64,000 bases of DNA from assembly GCA_934463115.1 (NCBI GenBank), contig CAKSIN010000012.1, positions 11,415-75,414 of the forward strand, in the 5' to 3' direction. The first letter of the stretch is position 1. Each line of letters opens with the position of its first letter. The translations under genes were made by a program, and so were the position numbers. This DNA is from an uncultured Clostridia bacterium. GTDB lineage: Bacteria > Bacillota > Clostridia > UMGS1810. Below the pieces are notes generated by a model, which ran no database searches, was not told the DNA's origin, and saw only the letters and a program-made list of their open reading frames with translations. Below are positions 52,168 to 61,607 of the stretch, one piece after another.

Positions 52168-54339
52168 ATGTCTATTAATTTTAAAAATAATCAGTTTCAT
52201 CTTAGAACAAAAAACACAAGCTACATAATGAACATATATGACAACAAATATCTGCTCCACAATTACTGGGGTGCCGCGCTTTGCGACGATGTCGATTTGT
52301 CATATAAATTTGTTGAGGAACCGGCGTATTCGCGTGCAAATGCTTTTCATGCTCCGGCAGATTGCGACAGCAAAATCTTTATAAGCGATATGCCGCTTGA
52401 ATATTCTGTTTTATGCGGCGGCGACTATCGCATACCGACTCTTGAAGCGGTTCTCGGAGATAACTCTCCGGTAATGCAGTTTGAGTACAGCGGATACAGC
52501 ATTACAAACGGAAAGCCATCCTTGCCCGGACTTCCTGCCGCATATTATGAAAGCGGTGACAACACATCAACTTTACAAATAGAATTAACAGACAAGCTCG
52601 CCGGATTAAAGGTGTATCTTACATACTCCGTATTTGAAGACTATGATGCAATAACAAGAAGCATCCGATATGAAAATATCGGAAACAGAAGCATAACGCT
52701 TACAAATGCACAGTCATTCTGTGTTGATATGCCCGGACAGGATTACAGCATTATGCACCTTGAGGGTGATTGGTGCCGTGAAAGAAATATATCCTGCGAA
52801 AAAACGGGAAACGGAATCTTTTCTATCGGTTCTAACCGCGGAATGAGTAGCCATATGCACAATCCGTTTATTGCTCTCCTCGGCAAAAATTCAGGCGAAA
52901 CAAGCGGAAACGTCTATGGATTTGCCCTCGTGTACAGCGGCAGTTTTTCGGCAGAGATTGAAAAAGATTCATGTGGCGGAACAAGAGTGTGTATGGGCAT
53001 AGGAAAACATAATTTCGCATGGTCACTCAATGCCGGTGACACTTTCTGCACACCCGAAGCAATACTTATTTACTCGTCCGGCGGAGTTGAAACAATGAGT
53101 AACCGCTTTCACAAACTCATACGTGAAAGAATCTGCCGCGGAAAATGGCGTGATCAGATTCGTCCGACGGTAATAAACAACTGGGAGGCGACCGTATTTG
53201 ACTTTAATGAAGAAAAATTGCTGAAAATTGCGGAAAATGCGTCAAAAATCGGACTTGAATTGTTTGTGCTTGACGATGGCTGGTTCGGAAAAAGAAACGA
53301 TGATAAATCGTCGCTCGGTGATTGGACGGTGTTTAAAGATAAATTACCCGAAGGTCTCGGCTCGCTCAGCGAAAAAATAAATAAATTGAATATGAAATTC
53401 GGTCTGTGGTTTGAGCCGGAAATGATATCCCCCGACAGCGATTTGTACCGTGCTCACCCCGATTGGTGTCTGCATGCCGAGGGACGCAGAAAAACTCTCA
53501 ACCGTTGGCAGCTTGTGCTTGACCTTTCACGCAATGATGTCTGCGATTATGTTGTGGATGCGGTTAGCGGTGTGTTAAGCAGCGCAAACATTGAGTATGT
53601 TAAATGGGACTGCAACAGAAATATTACAGAAATACAGGACATGGAGCAAACTCACAAGTATGTTCTCGGGTTATACAGTATTCTTGAAAGGCTGACAAAC
53701 AAATTCCCAAATGTACTGTTTGAGAGTTGCAGCGGCGGAGGCGGACGCTTTGATGCCGGCATGCTGTATTATATGCCGCAAACATGGACAAGCGATGAAA
53801 CAAGACCGGTTCCGAGAATGAATATACAATGCGGAACATCAATGCTATACCCTGCAATATCAATGGCATCTCACTGTGGAGAACTCATAACCTCTTTCAA
53901 AGAGGGCGACAGAACAGATATCTTTAATACATCAGCGTGCGTGGCAATGGCAGCAAATTTCGGCTTGGAAATGGACTTGTCAAAACTCTCCAACGAAGAC
54001 ACTAAGCAGGCAAAAGAATATGTGACGCTGTACAAAAAAATACGTAATACCGTTCAATTCGGCAATATGTACCGTTTGGAGAGCGGAAACAATCAATACG
54101 GCGATTACTCATTCGAATTTTTTGACGGAGAGCGTGCAGTCATATTCACTTATCAGACAAAGACAGGAATGAACGGTACAAGAAGGATCGTCTATCCGCG
54201 CGGACTCAATGCCGAAACACGCTATAAGTGCAACGGAAAAATCTATTTCGGAAATGAACTTATGAATGCGGGATTTAACATAACACGCGAACGTTATGAA
54301 TATGCAAGTAAGATTTTTATATTTGAAAAGGTAAATTAA
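52168..54339 (+). CDS. Alpha-galactosidase (GH36)
   Basis: 723 residues, no signal peptide, so cytoplasmic. An N-terminal beta-sandwich domain (to about 320) precedes the TIM barrel. Catalytic nucleophile D481 lies in YVKWDCNR and the acid/base D543 in WTSDETRP; LDDGWFG, GLWFEPEM and ESCSGGGGRFD are the other substrate-site blocks. It removes terminal alpha-galactose from raffinose-family sugars or galactomannan fragments taken up by the cell. All active-site residues are present. No sugar transporter adjoins it; azlC follows after 21 bases. Confidence 0.95.
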   Translation: MSINFKNNQFHLRTKNTSYIMNIYDNKYLLHNYWGAALCDDVDLSYKFVEEPAYSRANAFHAPADCDSKIFISDMPLEYSVLCGGDYRIPTLEAVLGDNSPVMQFEYSGYSITNGKPSLPGLPAAYYESGDNTSTLQIELTDKLAGLKVYLTYSVFEDYDAITRSIRYENIGNRSITLTNAQSFCVDMPGQDYSIMHLEGDWCRERNISCEKTGNGIFSIGSNRGMSSHMHNPFIALLGKNSGETSGNVYGFALVYSGSFSAEIEKDSCGGTRVCMGIGKHNFAWSLNAGDTFCTPEAILIYSSGGVETMSNRFHKLIRERICRGKWRDQIRPTVINNWEATVFDFNEEKLLKIAENASKIGLELFVLDDGWFGKRNDDKSSLGDWTVFKDKLPEGLGSLSEKINKLNMKFGLWFEPEMISPDSDLYRAHPDWCLHAEGRRKTLNRWQLVLDLSRNDVCDYVVDAVSGVLSSANIEYVKWDCNRNITEIQDMEQTHKYVLGLYSILERLTNKFPNVLFESCSGGGGRFDAGMLYYMPQTWTSDETRPVPRMNIQCGTSMLYPAISMASHCGELITSFKEGDRTDIFNTSACVAMAANFGLEMDLSKLSNEDTKQAKEYVTLYKKIRNTVQFGNMYRLESGNNQYGDYSFEFFDGERAVIFTYQTKTGMNGTRRIVYPRGLNAETRYKCNGKIYFGNELMNAGFNITRERYEYASKIFIFEKVN

Positions 54340-54360
54340 TTATACGAAAGAGTGTTACGA

Positions 54361-55086
54361 ATGGGTAAGTTATCAGATAAAACAACAAAAAACAGTTTTT
54401 TGTATTCGATAAAGCGCAGCATACCGATACTGATTGGCTTTTTTTCGGTAGGCGTTGCATACGGAATAATGATGGCAGACGCAGGATACGGATATATCTG
54501 GTCCGGATTTGCAAGTTTGTTTGTATATGCCGGAGCGCTGCAAATGCTTATGGTGTCATTTTTTACAAGCAATATATCCTTCGTGTCGATTGCAATTACA
54601 TCACTGCTCCTTAACAGCCGACACATATTTTACGGCTTGTCGTTTATTGAAAAATTCCGAAAATACGGATTTTGGAAGTATCTGCTCATTTACGGAATGC
54701 CTGATGAAAGCTATTCACTGCTTTGCTCATATAAACCTATAGACGGTGTAAGCGAAAAACAGGTTCATATTTTTTCGACGATTTTGATTTGGATATACTG
54801 GATATTCTTTTCGGTCATGGGCGGTGTGATAGGACAACTGATAAAATTTGATACAAGCGGAATAGATTTTGCACTAACAGCACTATTTATTGTTATTCTT
54901 ACAGATCAAATCAGAGACGCAAAAACAAAGATTCCGACATACATTGCGGTGCTGTCATCTATTCTGTGCATTATTATATTCGGCAGGGATTCATTTTTGC
55001 TCCCTTCACTTGTGCTGACTGTTGCCGTATTGATTATTGCAAAAAATAAAATTGAACCCGACACTAAAACGGAGGATGCGATATGA
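54361..55086 (+). CDS. azlC: AzlC family branched-chain amino acid exporter large subunit
   Basis: 241 residues from ATG at 54361 with GAAAGAG upstream. About seven membrane segments; family marks are SIPILIGFFSVGVAYGIMM at the start and NSRHIFYGLSF in the middle. AzlC and AzlD together form a two-subunit exporter of branched-chain amino acids and analogues. The stop overlaps azlD by four bases. It lies just after the galactosidase gene without a terminator. Confidence 0.92.
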   Translation: MGKLSDKTTKNSFLYSIKRSIPILIGFFSVGVAYGIMMADAGYGYIWSGFASLFVYAGALQMLMVSFFTSNISFVSIAITSLLLNSRHIFYGLSFIEKFRKYGFWKYLLIYGMPDESYSLLCSYKPIDGVSEKQVHIFSTILIWIYWIFFSVMGGVIGQLIKFDTSGIDFALTALFIVILTDQIRDAKTKIPTYIAVLSSILCIIIFGRDSFLLPSLVLTVAVLIIAKNKIEPDTKTEDAI

Positions 55087-55406
55087 ACACAACCTCAAGA
55101 GCAATAATAATTATCATAATATGTTCGATGTGTACATTTGCGGAACGTTTGCTGCCGTTTGTTGTTTTTGGAAAAAGGAAAGTACCGAATATCGTAAAAT
55201 ATCTTGGCAACATCCTGCCAATGGCTGTAATGGCAACGTTAGTTATCTATTGCATTCGCGGTACATCATTTTCATCCGTACACGGATTTGTACCTCCGCT
55301 TGCTGCCTCGGCGTTGACAGCGGCTGTTCATGCTGCAAAAAGAAATTCACTGTTGAGTATCGCACTCGGAACAGCATGCTATATGTTGCTGATAAGGGTA
55401 ATTTAG
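55083..55406 (+). CDS. azlD: AzlD family branched-chain amino acid exporter small subunit
   Basis: 107 residues with four membrane segments. CTFAERLLPFVVFG and LGNILPMAVMATLVIYC match AzlD. It starts inside the azlC stop codon region (GATATGAAC) and is the obligatory partner of AzlC. No terminator was found after it. Confidence 0.92.
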   Translation: MNTTSRAIIIIIICSMCTFAERLLPFVVFGKRKVPNIVKYLGNILPMAVMATLVIYCIRGTSFSSVHGFVPPLAASALTAAVHAAKRNSLLSIALGTACYMLLIRVI

Positions 55407-55416
55407 TAATTATATA

Positions 55417-55445
55417 TTGATTTTTTTCGACATATATGCTATACT
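55417..55445 (+). promoter_or_regulatory. Sigma-A promoter of the HD-domain gene
   Basis: TTGATT (55417-55422), 17 bases, TATACT (55440-55445), 33 bases before the start codon, with GAAAGG in between. Confidence 0.7.
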
Positions 55446-55478
55446 TGATACAAAACTGTATGCAGAAAGGTTTATTCT

Positions 55479-56069
55479 ATGAAAAAAGACGAATTTATAA
55501 AAATCTATACCGAAAATATAACCCGCGAAGGTTCGGACAAACTGCTTACATACCTCACAGGCGATTCATGTGATTTCTTTACGGCACCTGCAAGTACACG
55601 GTTTCACAGTGCATACAGCGGCGGACTGCTTGACCACAGTCTCAATGTTTATTACTGTCTGAAAGATTACATGTCACGTCCGCGTGTACAAAACGAATAT
55701 AAGTTAACCGCAAGCAACGAAACAATAGCAATTATTTCTTTGCTGCATGACCTTTGCAAAATTAACTGTTATAAGCCGTCAACAAGAAATGTAAAGGACT
55801 CTCACGGTGTATGGCATACCGTTCCGACATTTTCGTATGACGACTCAATGCCGTACGGTCACGGTGAAAAGTCTGTATACATAATATCAGGATATATGAG
55901 ATTAACGCGCGAAGAGGCATTTGCTATCCGGTATCACATGGGTTTTTCAGGAAATGAAGACAAAATCAACGTCGGAAATGCATTCGAAAAATTTCCGCTC
56001 GCTTTTGCACTTTCAACTGCAGATATGGAAGCTACCTACTTTATGGAGGAGCCTCCCGAAAATATATAA
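55479..56069 (+). CDS. HD-domain hydrolase
   Basis: 196 residues. The metal-binding HD pattern is visible: H in RFHSAYSGGLLDHSLNVYY, the HD pair in ISLLHDLCKIN, and later His/Asp residues in YGHGEKSV and STADMEA. HD proteins are metal-dependent phosphohydrolases, often nucleotidases, phosphodiesterases or RNA exonucleases; nothing here narrows the substrate. It may be co-transcribed with the secreted protein that follows after 20 bases. Confidence 0.8.
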   Translation: MKKDEFIKIYTENITREGSDKLLTYLTGDSCDFFTAPASTRFHSAYSGGLLDHSLNVYYCLKDYMSRPRVQNEYKLTASNETIAIISLLHDLCKINCYKPSTRNVKDSHGVWHTVPTFSYDDSMPYGHGEKSVYIISGYMRLTREEAFAIRYHMGFSGNEDKINVGNAFEKFPLAFALSTADMEATYFMEEPPENI

Positions 56070-56089
56070 TCAAACAAGGAGAATGAAAA

Positions 56090-57463
56090 ATGAAAAAAGT
56101 ATTATCGATTGTTTTAACATTGGCAATGCTCGCAACAATGTTCTGTGCATTTACAGCATATGCCGACACTTCTGCCGGTGACGGTATCTCGTGGGAAATC
56201 AGTTCCGGTACACTTACGTTATCCGGCAAAGGAGCAATGAAAGATTTTGACGGAATAGGTTCGTCTCCGTGGTATGACAAGAGAGATGAAATCACAAGCA
56301 TTGTCGTGGAAGAAGGTATCACCTCTATCGGTGATTTTGCCTTTTTCGGATGCACCAATGCCAAAACAGCTAAAATTGCTTCATCTGTAGAAAAAATAGG
56401 CATGGATGCTTTCAGCTACACAGAGGGTTCTATGACAAGCATCAGCAAGGTTGACGCCCCGTTTCTGTTCACAGCAAACAGCGACAAAAGCAGCGTTAAA
56501 TCCGGTGAAACATTCCATGTCACCATAAGCGTTACCGGTGATTTTAAAAATGTATCGGTTATTCAGAGTACACTTGTGTATGATGATGAGAGAATCTCGG
56601 CAGATAAAGACGATTGGTGTGATAAAGCATGGCTCGAAACTGTTGATGCCGACAATCTCGGCTACATATCCAATCCGCTCCACGGCATTGTAAACAACAC
56701 TGTTCGCATGGCATATATATCAATGGGCGGAACAAAGATAGACAACAAAGCTGCGCTCTACACTGCCGGCAAAAACGAACAGATTTTTGCCAAGGTTAAA
56801 TTCAAGGCAACAGCGGATATTCCGGAGATTAACACATCCTGCTTTATGCTCAAGGACTCAAAAATACTCGTAAATGACGAAAAACCATATCAGCCCGAGT
56901 GCAGTATCATGCAGATGACATCATCAACCCGCCTGCCCATACAAGGACTTATGTTTATAACAGACAGCAAGGCGGCTATTGAATATGCAAATTTAAATAA
57001 GATATCGCTTAACGGTTCTCAGGAAAATACAGAAAATAACGCAAAAGATAACGATACATCAAAACCTGATACAGATTTACCTGTTGATCCCAATAAGCCT
57101 ATAAGTGTTTTTCTTGACGGAAAGCAACTTAACTTTGATGTCGATCCGATAATAAACAATGATCGCACAATGGTTCCGATGAGAGCAATTTTTGAATCGC
57201 TCGGTGCTGTCGTTGAATGGGAACCCGAAACAAGAAGCGCTTTCGGAACAGACGGAACTACCCTTATCGCGTTCCAGATAGACAATGCTAACATGACAAA
57301 GTGCATTGCAAACAGCGAAAGCGAAACAATAACACTTGATTCCCCGGCGATGCTTGTCGGTGGACGCACACTTGTTCCGCTTCGTGCAATCAGCGAGTCT
57401 TTTGGCTGCGATGTTGACTGGATTGCAGCAACACGCACCGTAACAATTACAACAAAAAAATAA
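56090..57463 (+). CDS. Secreted protein with leucine-rich repeat, cohesin-like and copper-amine-oxidase N-terminal (stalk) domains
   Basis: 457 residues. Signal peptide about 1-25 (cleavage after AYA). Residues 30-115 look like a short BspA-type leucine-rich repeat unit (GISWEISSGTLTLSGKG, then ITSIVVEEGITSIGDFAFFGC). Residues about 125-270 resemble a cohesin/carbohydrate-binding beta sandwich (GETFHVTISVTGDF, VRMAYISMGG, IFAKVKFKA). After a linker rich in Asn, Asp, Ser and Thr (305-330), residues 335-457 are a stalk domain with NDRTMVPMRAIFESLGAVV and GGRTLVPLRAISESFGC. All point to an extracellular, wall-associated protein; its ligand is unknown. ATG follows AAGGAG. Confidence 0.82.
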   Translation: MKKVLSIVLTLAMLATMFCAFTAYADTSAGDGISWEISSGTLTLSGKGAMKDFDGIGSSPWYDKRDEITSIVVEEGITSIGDFAFFGCTNAKTAKIASSVEKIGMDAFSYTEGSMTSISKVDAPFLFTANSDKSSVKSGETFHVTISVTGDFKNVSVIQSTLVYDDERISADKDDWCDKAWLETVDADNLGYISNPLHGIVNNTVRMAYISMGGTKIDNKAALYTAGKNEQIFAKVKFKATADIPEINTSCFMLKDSKILVNDEKPYQPECSIMQMTSSTRLPIQGLMFITDSKAAIEYANLNKISLNGSQENTENNAKDNDTSKPDTDLPVDPNKPISVFLDGKQLNFDVDPIINNDRTMVPMRAIFESLGAVVEWEPETRSAFGTDGTTLIAFQIDNANMTKCIANSESETITLDSPAMLVGGRTLVPLRAISESFGCDVDWIAATRTVTITTKK

Positions 57464-57490
57464 TTACAATATATGTCAAAGGATAACCCG

Positions 57491-58525
57491 ATGAATACTT
57501 TTTCAAAAAAAGATACATCTGTAATTAAAGGACTTGCCGTACTTATGCTCATATGCCACCACTTGGGTATGGGCATACTTCCGGCTCCTATAGACTGGCG
57601 AAACGAGTCACTGTACACAATAATTGCAACACTGTGCAAAGTTTGTGTTGCAATATTTGTTTTTCTGAGCGGGTATGGTATAAACGAAAGTCACAAAAGA
57701 TTTTCAGGTTCGGATTTTTCATTTGTAAAGAAGCATCTTATCAAGCTTATGAAGCAATTCTGGTTTATATACATAATATTTGTGCCTCTTGGCTTTTTGT
57801 GCGGCGAAAATCCGATAGCGGTTTACGGAAAAGGCATACAGGGGTTTGCAAATTTTATTCTTGATTTTCTGGGGTTGAAGTCACTTTTTAATACACAGAC
57901 AATGAATCAGACATGGTGGTACATGGAAACAGTCATTGTGTTGTACTTATTCTACCCCGTTATAAACAGAATGATAAAAAAAATACCGATGCTCACGCTT
58001 GCCGCCGCATTTGTACCGCTTGTGATATACTCATATTTTTGCGACGGTTCCTATGACAACTGTCGGGAAATATTTTGGGTGTTTCCGTTTGCAGACGGTG
58101 TCCTTTTCTCTCAGCATGATTTATTGAACAAATATGCCGCACTTCTTAATCGGCACAATACAATAGTTATTTCATGTGTAACATTTGCTGCACTTGCAAT
58201 GACGGCTCTGCGTTCATATTTTGGTGTTATTGCAGATACCTTTTATGCTATTGCAATAATTTTGTTTATGAAAGCAACGTTTTGCCGCATAAAATATGCA
58301 AGGGAATTTTTTTATTTTATGGGTGTACACTCGGCAAACATATTTATGATGCATTCATTTTTGTACTGCTACTATCTGCCTATAAAACAATTATTGTTTG
58401 TAGTGCCTTTTGCACCGTTTAATTATGCATTTCTTGTACTGGAGTGCGTCGTTGTATCGGACTACATAGAAATAACAAAGAGACGTTTATCATCTATAAA
58501 AATCAAGCGTAAAAGCCAAGCCTAA
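57491..58525 (+). CDS. Membrane acyltransferase, acyltransferase-3 family
   Basis: 344 residues from ATG at 57491, preceded by AAAGGAT; an in-frame ATG at 57473 has no site. About ten membrane segments; the family opening IKGLAVLMLICHHLGMG contains the catalytic His pair, and FLSGYGI follows. These enzymes move acetyl or other acyl groups to sugars of wall polymers, exopolysaccharide or lipids across the membrane. The gene lies 27 bases after the secreted stalk protein, so one transcript is likely; the acceptor is unknown. It ends at a strong bidirectional terminator. Confidence 0.85.
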   Translation: MNTFSKKDTSVIKGLAVLMLICHHLGMGILPAPIDWRNESLYTIIATLCKVCVAIFVFLSGYGINESHKRFSGSDFSFVKKHLIKLMKQFWFIYIIFVPLGFLCGENPIAVYGKGIQGFANFILDFLGLKSLFNTQTMNQTWWYMETVIVLYLFYPVINRMIKKIPMLTLAAAFVPLVIYSYFCDGSYDNCREIFWVFPFADGVLFSQHDLLNKYAALLNRHNTIVISCVTFAALAMTALRSYFGVIADTFYAIAIILFMKATFCRIKYAREFFYFMGVHSANIFMMHSFLYCYYLPIKQLLFVVPFAPFNYAFLVLECVVVSDYIEITKRRLSSIKIKRKSQA

Positions 58526-58537
58526 TTAACGCTTATC

Positions 58538-58577
58538 AAAAAACTGCCGGTGCAAACAAATGCAGCGGCAGTTTTTT
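58538..58577. terminator. Bidirectional terminator after the acyltransferase gene
   Basis: AAAAAACTGCCG (58538-58549) pairs with CGGCAGTTTTTT (58566-58577): A-run, GC-rich stem, T-run on both strands. It ends both the plus-strand operon and the convergent flavoprotein gene. Confidence 0.9.
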
Positions 58578-58578
58578 A

Positions 58579-59196
58579 TCATCTGATAAAATTTGTATAC
58601 ATCTTTTTCTCGTGTTCCGGCAGACTGATTCCGAGTTTTTCACCGGCTTCACGCAATTTTAAGAACCATGCCATGTTTCTGCCGAGAATACGCATTGTCT
58701 GAAGGCCTTCCAAATCATGCGCAACATCCTCCGGACAAGATCCGTGAACCATATTCCAATAGTTTGACGATATAATCGGCATCTGAGATATTGAAAAATA
58801 TTTGTTAATCTGTTCAAATGCACACGTTGTTCCGGCGCGTCTTGCGGAGACAACGCACGCAGCAGGTTTATACTTCATGCTGCCTCTGCTTGAATAAAAC
58901 GCTCTGTCCATAAATGATGTCAGCATTGCCGATGCCGCTGCATAGTGAACGGGTGTTCCAAATATGAAACCGTCGGCATGCTTTGATTTTTCAACAAATG
59001 TGTTTACACAATCATCAATCACACATTTTCCAAGCTTTAAACACCCTCCGCATGCACGGCATCCCGAAATATCCGGTTCAACCTGAAATATTTCTGTTTG
59101 TATGCCGCTTTCTTCAATTGTTTTTGCCACTTCACACAGTGCGGTATAAGTACATCCGTTTTTATGCGGACTTCCGTTTACAAGAATTACTTTCAC
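58579..59196 (-). CDS. NADPH-dependent FMN reductase-like iron-sulfur flavoprotein
   Basis: 205 residues from GTG at 59194-59196 with AAAGGGA upstream. Flavodoxin-like fold: VILVNGSPHKNGCTYTAL binds FMN phosphate and FGTPVHYAAASAMLTSFMDR the isoalloxazine. A C-x2-C-x2-C-x5-C cluster (CRACGGCLKLGKC) near 47-59 suggests a [4Fe-4S] centre, as in archaeal and clostridial iron-sulfur flavoproteins. Electron-transfer protein or quinone/nitro reductase in the cytoplasm. It lies 52 bases after the ABC transporter ATPase gene on the same strand. Confidence 0.86.
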   Translation of the reverse strand: MKVILVNGSPHKNGCTYTALCEVAKTIEESGIQTEIFQVEPDISGCRACGGCLKLGKCVIDDCVNTFVEKSKHADGFIFGTPVHYAAASAMLTSFMDRAFYSSRGSMKYKPAACVVSARRAGTTCAFEQINKYFSISQMPIISSNYWNMVHGSCPEDVAHDLEGLQTMRILGRNMAWFLKLREAGEKLGISLPEHEKKMYTNFIR

Positions 59197-59248
59197 AAAA
59201 TCGTCCCTTTCAAAGTTAATTACACATAAATTTTATACACTATCGGCT

Positions 59249-60007
59249 TTAAATATTCTCAAGTGACTTGCTTAAAAATGACTTTGTCCTGTCTGATGTC
59301 GGATTATCAAATACTTGCATCGGTGATCCGAATTCACATATTTTGCCGCCGTCCATAAATGCAACCTTGTCCGATACGCTTCTTGCAAACTCCATTTCAT
59401 GTGTTACAACTATCATTGTACAATCGGAGCTTTTCAGACCTTTTATTACACGAAGTACTTCGCCAGTAAGTTCCGGATCAAGTGCGCTCGTCGGTTCATC
59501 AAAACACAATATATCAGGATTTAACGCAAGGGCGCGTGCTATAGCAACACGTTGTTGCTGACCGCCGGACAGTTCACACGGATAGCTGTTTATTTTGTCG
59601 GACAACCCAACTTTTTCTATAAGCTCCAGTGCCTTTTCATAAATTCTTTCCGGTGAATCAAATTTCAGCAGCGTCGGCGCCAGTGTAACATTTTTCAAGA
59701 CATTGTACTGCGGAAACAGATTGAATGACTGAAACACAAGACCGAAATGCAATCTGTTCTCACGAATTTGCGCGTCGCTTAAACGTTTCTCACTGTCTCC
59801 GTCAAATATAACTTTTCCGCTTACCGTAATCGTTCCTTTTTGAGCAAATTCAAGAAAATTAAGGCAACGCAGCAATGTGGTCTTTCCGCTGCCGGACGAA
59901 CCGATAACGGACAGAACCTCACCCTTTTCAAGTGAGAAACTTATACCTTTCAGCACCTCTGTTTTTCCGAATCTTTTTTCTAAATTTTTAACTTCTAATA
60001 TCGGCAT
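59249..60007 (-). CDS. Polar amino acid ABC transporter ATP-binding protein (GlnQ/HisP type)
   Basis: 252 residues. Walker A GSSGSGKTT, Q-loop LVFQSFNLFPQYNVLKN, signature ELSGGQQQR, Walker B ILCFDEPTSALD, and switch His in VTHEMEFA. The QSFNLFPQ block and HEM motif are typical of amino acid importers. It powers the permease encoded four bases upstream together with the binding lipoprotein. The substrate cannot be told. Confidence 0.95.
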   Translation of the reverse strand: MPILEVKNLEKRFGKTEVLKGISFSLEKGEVLSVIGSSGSGKTTLLRCLNFLEFAQKGTITVSGKVIFDGDSEKRLSDAQIRENRLHFGLVFQSFNLFPQYNVLKNVTLAPTLLKFDSPERIYEKALELIEKVGLSDKINSYPCELSGGQQQRVAIARALALNPDILCFDEPTSALDPELTGEVLRVIKGLKSSDCTMIVVTHEMEFARSVSDKVAFMDGGKICEFGSPMQVFDNPTSDRTKSFLSKSLENI

Positions 60008-60011
60008 GATT

Positions 60012-60674
60012 TCAGCTCCTGAAATAACTCATCTTTTTTTCTATATAACCAAACAAAACAGTAAGCAGACCACAGAAAATTAAATAATATGCACCTGTAT
60101 AAAACAACGGCCATATAAGTCCTTTTAGTTTTATAAATCTCTCTGCGCTCCATATTACTTCGTACACTGCAATAATTCTTGCAAGTGATGTATCCTTAAC
60201 AAGTGTAATAATTTCATTGCTCATAGGCGGAACGATGCGTTTTATAACCTGCAGCAGAATAACTTTAAAAAATATCTGATTTTTAGTCATTCCCAAAACC
60301 TGCCCTGCCTCATACTGACCGGCATTTATCGACTCGATTCCACCGCGATATATTTCGGAAAAATAGCACGAATAGTTAATCACAAAAGCAACAAGAGCCG
60401 CAGTGAATCTGTCCAAAAGCGGGAGCTCAAACAAGAGCCCCGGGCCATAATATATAAGTATCAGTTGAAGCATAAGCGGTGTGCCGCGAATGATCCATAC
60501 AAATGTCCGCACAAGCCATTTAAGCGGCTTAAAACGACTCATTGAGCCAAAACTGATTACAAGTCCGAGCGGCAAAGAAAAAATCAGTGTCAGGCAAAAC
60601 AGCTTTAATGTTGCCTGAAATCCGACCAAGAGTTCCCTCGACACCGGAATAAATGAATTTAAAAACGTTTCCAT
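60012..60674 (-). CDS. Polar amino acid ABC transporter permease
   Basis: 220 residues from ATG at 60672-60674, with GAAAGG upstream; an earlier in-frame ATG lacks a site. Five membrane segments; the HisM/GlnP-type opening RELLVGFQATLKLFCLTLI, the RGTPLMLQLILIYYG motif, and the EAA loop EAGQVLGMTKNQIFFKVILLQ are all present. It probably works as a homodimer because no second permease is encoded. A stem-loop lies between it and the binding-protein gene. Confidence 0.95.
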   Translation of the reverse strand: METFLNSFIPVSRELLVGFQATLKLFCLTLIFSLPLGLVISFGSMSRFKPLKWLVRTFVWIIRGTPLMLQLILIYYGPGLLFELPLLDRFTAALVAFVINYSCYFSEIYRGGIESINAGQYEAGQVLGMTKNQIFFKVILLQVIKRIVPPMSNEIITLVKDTSLARIIAVYEVIWSAERFIKLKGLIWPLFYTGAYYLIFCGLLTVLFGYIEKKMSYFRS

Positions 60675-60716
60675 ATCAAATATACCTTTCAAAGAAAGTT
60701 GCATTTACACGCGAAA

Positions 60717-60757
60717 AGGGACGCAAAAACACGCACCGGCATGTCTTTGCATTCCCT
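60717..60757 (-). promoter_or_regulatory. Intercistronic stem-loop between binding-protein and permease genes
   Basis: AGGGA-GCAAA on one side (60717-60727) and TTTGC-TCCCT on the other (60746-60757) form an interrupted stem in the 103-base gap. Such hairpins often let the binding protein be made in excess over the membrane components; partial termination or mRNA stabilisation is inferred. Confidence 0.45.
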
Positions 60758-60777
60758 GCTCAAAACTACTGCCAATA

Positions 60778-61572
60778 TTATTCGGCAATAGCAACTCCAT
60801 ACTTTTCAGAAAGTTTATCAAGTGTTCCGTCAGCTTTGAGTTCCTTAATGTATTCATTAATTTTTCCCTGCATATCGGAACCTTTTCTGAACCCGATACC
60901 GTATTCCTCTTTAGTAAGCGAAATGCTCTTTGCAAGATTCGAATAGCTCGTTCCTTCGCCTGTCATGGAATCTGCCATAGTTATGTCGATAATGCATGCA
61001 TCCACACTGCCCGATTGCACTTCCATAAGGGCGTCGGACTGTGCTTTAACAGCAACAACATTAAGTCCCTCATCATTTGCAGCCGACTCCGCAGCTGATC
61101 CGGACTCAACGGCGAATTTCAAATCTTTCATATCATCTATACTCTTGTAGCTGTCTGCTTTGGATTTATCCGTTACAACAACCTGCTCATTCTTTGCATA
61201 CGGATCCGAGCATGCTGTGTTGAGATTAACTTCATCGGTAATTGTCATACCGTTCCAGATACAATCAATTGACTTTGACTTAAGTTCAAGAAATTTATTA
61301 TCCCAATCAATAACAACAAACTCTGCCTCAACACCCATTTTTTTTGCAACTGCTTCGGCAAATTCTGCGTCAAAACCTGTCCACTCACCTTTGTCATCCT
61401 GGTAATCCATAGGTTCATACTCGGTTACACCGACAATGAGTTTTCCTTTTTTCGTTATGTAATCAAAATCCGAACCGTCATCCTTTGCAGCCCGTTTTTT
61501 TGAACATCCCGCAAAAGCAAACACAACAACCGCCGCAAGCATTAAAGCAATAATTTTTTTGAATTTGTTCAT
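60778..61572 (-). CDS. Polar amino acid ABC transporter substrate-binding lipoprotein
   Basis: 264 residues from ATG at 61570-61572, with CGGAGG upstream. A lipoprotein signal ends in AFAGC, the cysteine at residue 23 being the lipidation site. Then a SBP_bac_3 domain: KLIVGVTEYEPMDYQDDKGEW, GFDAEFAEAVAKKMG, WNGMTITDEV and GIGFRKGSD. It captures an amino acid outside the membrane for the permease/ATPase pair. A good promoter precedes it, and an AraC-type regulator gene lies upstream. Confidence 0.95.
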   Translation of the reverse strand: MNKFKKIIALMLAAVVVFAFAGCSKKRAAKDDGSDFDYITKKGKLIVGVTEYEPMDYQDDKGEWTGFDAEFAEAVAKKMGVEAEFVVIDWDNKFLELKSKSIDCIWNGMTITDEVNLNTACSDPYAKNEQVVVTDKSKADSYKSIDDMKDLKFAVESGSAAESAANDEGLNVVAVKAQSDALMEVQSGSVDACIIDITMADSMTGEGTSYSNLAKSISLTKEEYGIGFRKGSDMQGKINEYIKELKADGTLDKLSEKYGVAIAE

Positions 61573-61607
61573 GATAATAACCTCCGCTTTATTTATCTTA
61601 TGCATAT

